Assembly: GCF_900177535.1 (NCBI RefSeq)
Contig: NZ_FXAJ01000001.1
Span: 806,001-870,000 of the forward strand
Source: Priestia filamentosa
GTDB taxonomy: Bacteria; Bacillota; Bacilli; Bacillales; Bacillaceae_H
Direction of reading: 5' to 3'
Length of the DNA: 64,000 nucleotides
Both the position numbers and the translations under genes were made by a program. The notes under the pieces were generated by a model that saw only the letters and a program-made list of their open reading frames with translations, had not been told where the DNA came from and did no database searches. Positions 61,105-64,000 of this stretch are shown here, one piece after another; positions within the stretch are counted from its first letter, which is position 1; each line of letters begins with the position of its first letter.

Positions 61105-62187
61105 TGATACTTTTTGGATTTTTTTATCTCTCACGTTATTTGAACTCACCCCAATTTTACCTACAATATATTGACCGACTTTAAATTTATTAAGTAATTT
61201 CACCGTTGCGATAGATAATACAGTAGTCAATATAAACAAAATTGGAATATAAATGTATATAGGGAGTGAATAAATAGGTTTTAGCCAATACAAAAAGAAC
61301 ATGTGTGTCAAATAGATACCGTAGGAGTATTTGCTAATTATCATTAATAAATTTGGAACCTTAGATAGTAACGAAGTAATATAAAATAATGCAAAGATAA
61401 CACTACATGTATAGAAAATCATATCTGGTCTTTTAGATGATCTCGGGAAAAAATCAAGGTATGTAAAGAAAAAGACAGCAAGTAGGGTTACAAATGGCAT
61501 TATCAATATAGCTTTTTTATATTTACGTACAAAATGCTTTACTCTGAAGTAGTCAACCCCACAATAATAACCTAGGAAGAAGTAGAAAATCCAACCAGGG
61601 AAAGGAATCCAGTATAATCTGGTCCAAACATATTGGAAAAACGGGGTATCAATTGGTTGAACAAATTTAAAAAAACTAAGGTAAGCAACGTTAATTAGTA
61701 ACGAAATTAAAAGAACTTTTTTAGAAGAAAACTTATTTATTATTTTTCGGATAAATAAATGTAAAAAGTAAAATTGGAATATTATCAATACGAAATATCC
61801 ATGAAAATCTCCAAGGAAAACATTTTTTGAGGATTCAATCAGGAAGGTATTTAATGAAAGTTCTATACCTCCATTGTAAATATCCATAAATGAGTAAAGA
61901 AATCCCATAATAATATAAGGTACTAGGATAAGTTTTACTCTTTTTATTATGAAGTTATCTGGTATTCTATCTTTATAGGAATGAGCTAATAATAGTTCTG
62001 AAATAAAAACAAAAGTAGGAGTTCCGAAGTAAAAAATCATTGCTAATGCTGAATATGCAAATATTTCAAAACTTGAGATCACTTCTCGATATCCTTCAAT
62101 TCCGAAATTGACAGAATGGAGAAAGACGACAGATAGACATGCAATGGCTCTAATTATAAATATCTCATTTATGTGTTGCCTTTTCAT
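61102..62187 (-). CDS. Acyltransferase-3 (OafA/YrhL-like) membrane protein
   Basis: 361 residues, about ten helices. NEIFIIRAIACLSVVFLHSVNFG carries the conserved R-A-H motif of AT3 proteins, and FIPFPGWIFYFFLGYYCG, KYSYGIYLTHMFFLYWLKP are typical later segments. Such enzymes O-acetylate or O-succinylate cell-wall or surface glycans. ATG at 62187 with AGAGGTG 5 bases upstream; a longer frame to 62364 adds a basic stretch with no SD. Possibly modifies the neighbouring polymer. Confidence 0.88.
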   Translation of the reverse strand: MKRQHINEIFIIRAIACLSVVFLHSVNFGIEGYREVISSFEIFAYSALAMIFYFGTPTFVFISELLLAHSYKDRIPDNFIIKRVKLILVPYIIMGFLYSFMDIYNGGIELSLNTFLIESSKNVFLGDFHGYFVLIIFQFYFLHLFIRKIINKFSSKKVLLISLLINVAYLSFFKFVQPIDTPFFQYVWTRLYWIPFPGWIFYFFLGYYCGVDYFRVKHFVRKYKKAILIMPFVTLLAVFFFTYLDFFPRSSKRPDMIFYTCSVIFALFYITSLLSKVPNLLMIISKYSYGIYLTHMFFLYWLKPIYSLPIYIYIPILFILTTVLSIATVKLLNKFKVGQYIVGKIGVSSNNVRDKKIQKVS

Positions 62188-62657
62188 TAATACACCTCTT
62201 AATCTTATATAATGAAAAATATTACCACGATATAGGACAAAAGTATAATGTTTTTTTATTGGATAAGGTGAGTCTTTTTTCACCTTAAGTTTGCTTCGCC
62301 TTTTAATAACAACGAGTTGACGCTTTTTTCTGCTATGAACGAGCATAATGGTCATATCCATCACTTACTTTTAATTAACTTGTGACTCTATAAAAAACGA
62401 AAACTAACAGATAGTTCGTAAAATAAACGTCCATAAAAACTTTTACGGACCACTATTTCTTGTTAGAAATTCAGTTTCCCTAATGTTCTTTCAAGTTTAA
62501 AATGGAATTACGAACGTTCTTTAAAAAGTACATATATTTGTGGACGTTTAAGGGTAAGAAGTTAACAATTGAAGAGAGTGTCTAGATTAAATGCCTAGTT
62601 ATAGCAGATTGATGGTGAAATATACATATGTGAGGAAATAGGTTATGAGATGATTTG
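62188..62657. other. Gap upstream of the acyltransferase
   Basis: 470 bases. A GTCC-TAAAA / TTTTA-GGAC hairpin lies at 62429-62450, without a T-run. The minus-strand frame upstream of the acyltransferase stays open for 59 codons (very Lys/Arg-rich) but lacks a start signal. Nothing else recognised. Confidence 0.4.
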
Positions 62658-62961
62658 ATGAACTCTGTGAAAGAGTATCTGCCTGTTCTAATTGCCATTC
62701 TTAGTGCTTTACTTATACGCAAGACGTAATAATAATTTTATGAACTTTCATATCCAATCCAAAGAAAGCTTAGAAGAACTGTTAGAGCCAATGTACTTAT
62801 GTTTAAAGAGTATAGTAAATATAGAGTATATGTACAAAAAAGAAGAAAATTTCAAAAAATGTTTGAGGATTATAAACCTTATAAAATTCCCACTCATAGA
62901 CTTTATAGCCAATTACTTATTTCGTTATATAAGGATTAAAACTGATATCATCGAATTTTGA
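62658..62961 (+). pseudogene. Small membrane protein gene, apparently frameshifted
   Basis: Frame one begins MNSVKEYLPVLIAILSALLIRKT (62658) and stops after 23 codons. In the next frame, from about 62692, NFMNFHIQSKESLEELLEPM... continues for about 80 residues to 62961. A helix followed by a K/E-rich LEELLEPMY segment is a common layout of short Bacillus peptides, so one indel near 62700-62725 probably split a single gene of about 100 residues. It may also be a sequencing error. Confidence 0.5.
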
Positions 62962-62972
62962 ATTCAACCTTT

Positions 62973-62990
62973 CCCTATGAGGGCTTTTTT
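62973..62990 (+). terminator. Weak terminator after the split gene
   Basis: CCCT-ATG-AGGG followed by CTTTTTT. Confidence 0.45.
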
Positions 62991-63008
62991 GTACTAGGTA
63001 TCTAAAGA

Positions 63009-63041
63009 ATAAAGACATCACAGAAAGGATGTCTTTATTTT
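63009..63041. terminator. hag terminator
   Basis: AATAAAGACATC / GATGTCTTTATT, 12-bp perfect arms, just outside the flagellin stop. Confidence 0.88.
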
Positions 63042-63043
63042 TC

Positions 63044-63904
63044 TTAGCGAAGCATTTGAAGCACGTTCTGAGGTTGCTGATTTGCTTGAGTAAGCATTGC
63101 TTGAGAAGCTTGAGAAAGAATAGAATTCTTTGTTTGAGCCATCATTTCTTTAGCCATATCAACGTCACGGATGCGAGACTCAGCAGATGTTAAGTTTTCA
63201 TTTTGAGTGTTTAAGTTGTTAATTGTATGCTCTAATCGGTTTTGAACCGCACCAATGGTAGAACGTTCAGATGAAACTGTTTTAATGGCTGTATCAATAG
63301 AATCTAATTGTTTTGTGAAATCAGTAGTTGTGAAATCAGTAACATCAATTTGATCAATTTTAACATCAGTACTTCCAAGAGTTTTTGCGCTCATATCTCC
63401 AATAGAAACAGAGATTGTTTGGACTGCATTAGCACCAATTTGGAAAGTTTGGGCGCTGAATGTTCCATCTAATAAATTCTTTCCATTAAATTGCGTTCTG
63501 TCAGCAATTCCTTTACTAGTTCCATCAGTAGTTCCACCAATTTCATCTTGTAAAGCTGTAATTTCTTTTTGAATAGCACTAAGATCATCAGTTCCTTGTG
63601 TTCCTGTATTACCAGCTTGAACTACTAGTTCACGCATACGTTGAAGAATATCATGAGTTTCATTCAATCCACCTTCAGCCGTTTGAAGAAGAGAGATTCC
63701 ATCTTGTGCATTTTTAGATGCTTGATCTAAGCCACGAATTTGTGAACGCATTTTCTCAGAGATTGAAAGGCCTGCTGCATCATCTGCTGCACGATTAATA
63801 CGAAGACCAGAAGAAAGCTTCTCCATGTTTTTAGACATTGCGTTGTTGTTTACACTTAGACGATTGTAAGTGTTTAAAGCAGAAATGTTGTGATTAATTC
63901 TCAT
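63044..63904 (-). CDS. hag: Flagellin
   Basis: 286 residues. D0/D1 signatures: MRINHNISALNTYNRL, KLSSGLRINRAADDAAGLSISEKMRSQIRG and C-terminal SRIRDVDMAKEMMAQTKNSILSQASQAML...NVLQMLR. Short variable centre (about 150-205). ATG at 63904 chosen; it follows GGAGG and gives the canonical N-terminus, whereas an upstream ATG (63919) overlaps that SD. The leader holds a CsrA-type hairpin. Probable sigma-D promoter lies beyond the window end. Confidence 0.96.
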   Translation of the reverse strand: MRINHNISALNTYNRLSVNNNAMSKNMEKLSSGLRINRAADDAAGLSISEKMRSQIRGLDQASKNAQDGISLLQTAEGGLNETHDILQRMRELVVQAGNTGTQGTDDLSAIQKEITALQDEIGGTTDGTSKGIADRTQFNGKNLLDGTFSAQTFQIGANAVQTISVSIGDMSAKTLGSTDVKIDQIDVTDFTTTDFTKQLDSIDTAIKTVSSERSTIGAVQNRLEHTINNLNTQNENLTSAESRIRDVDMAKEMMAQTKNSILSQASQAMLTQANQQPQNVLQMLR

Positions 63905-63941
63905 TACTACTACCTCCATGTAATAGATCTATTATTTTGGC

Positions 63942-63959
63942 GGGCACGTCCTTGTGCCC
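63942..63959 (-). promoter_or_regulatory. CsrA-binding hairpin in the hag leader
   Basis: On the transcript: GGGCAC-AAGGAC-GTGCCC, a 6-bp stem whose loop displays GGA, the CsrA recognition core. A second GGA is in the SD (GGAGG, about 25 bases downstream), so one CsrA dimer could bridge both and block translation, as in B. subtilis hag. A further CAGGAGC-containing dyad lies at 63966-63989. Confidence 0.7.
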
Positions 63960-64000
63960 ATATGAGTTGCTCCTGTCAATTGAGCAGGAAAATTGTTTAC

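Overview
The window comes from a low-G+C, endospore-forming, flagellated member of the Bacillaceae. Four things point there: the hfq-spoVK-hflX-ynbB-glnR-glnA order known from Bacillus subtilis, a cytochrome aa3-600 type qoxABCD quinol oxidase operon, a dctB/dctS/dctR/dctP dicarboxylate locus, and sporulation (spoVK, YjcZ-type peptide), competence (comK) and flagellin (hag) genes. A Priestia/Bacillus-like host is a guess from gene content; no 16S rRNA, tRNA or CRISPR array was seen.

Layout. 0.4-4.7 kb: small cell-wall, membrane and metabolite genes, including an M15 peptidase, a LysE-type exporter, a cxxc-20-cxxc zinc ribbon, a WYL-like peptide, a decayed membrane gene and a VOC protein. 5.0-9.4 kb: qoxABCD followed by a Fur-family gene that has lost the usual histidine cluster. 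9.8-16.5 kb: a UMF1-type MFS transporter behind a leader with a terminator, an Arg/Ser/Tyr-rich peptide, and the dct uptake and two-component locus with a CcpA (cre) site. 16.7-24.7 kb: core genes miaA, hfq, spoVK, hflX, ynbB, glnR and glnA with a well-preserved pair of GlnR operators. 24.9-31.2 kb: a sigma-54-controlled catabolic operon (class III aminotransferase, Na+/solute symporter, ureohydrolase, class II aldolase) with its own PAS-AAA+-HTH activator. The glnA terminator and a near-copy of it flank this block. 31.6-34.1 kb: wall and spore accessory genes (GH25 lysozyme, SGNH-like protein, YjcZ-type peptide). 34.1-43.1 kb: an AraC-controlled sugar operon (ThuA, two Gfo/Idh/MocA dehydrogenases, a TIM-barrel isomerase-like protein, an ABC importer and its ATPase), which looks like a keto-glycoside catabolic pathway.

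43.6-60.4 kb: comK and then an AT-rich surface-polysaccharide island. It has a BY-kinase/phosphatase regulatory cassette with remnants of a second copy, an initiating sugar transferase, two glycosyltransferases, a flippase, WecC- and WecB-like enzymes that would supply ManNAc uronic acid, and a Wzy-like polymerase. It ends with two membrane-anchored exported proteins that look like polysaccharide-modifying or -cleaving enzymes (a right-handed beta-helix and a heparinase II/III-type lyase). 60.4-61.1 kb: an IS6-family transposase relic at the distal edge. 61.1-64.0 kb: an acyltransferase-3 protein, a frameshifted small membrane gene, and hag with a CsrA-type leader hairpin.

Most promising for follow-up: (1) the uronic-acid polysaccharide island with anchored trimming enzymes; (2) the sigma-54 ureohydrolase operon with a 32-bp palindrome upstream of its activator; (3) the triple TTAAATCC half-site upstream of qox paired with a histidine-less Fur paralogue; (4) the nested roughly 97-nt RNA structure before the beta-helix gene; (5) genes whose best Shine-Dalgarno points to AUU or AUA instead of a standard start.
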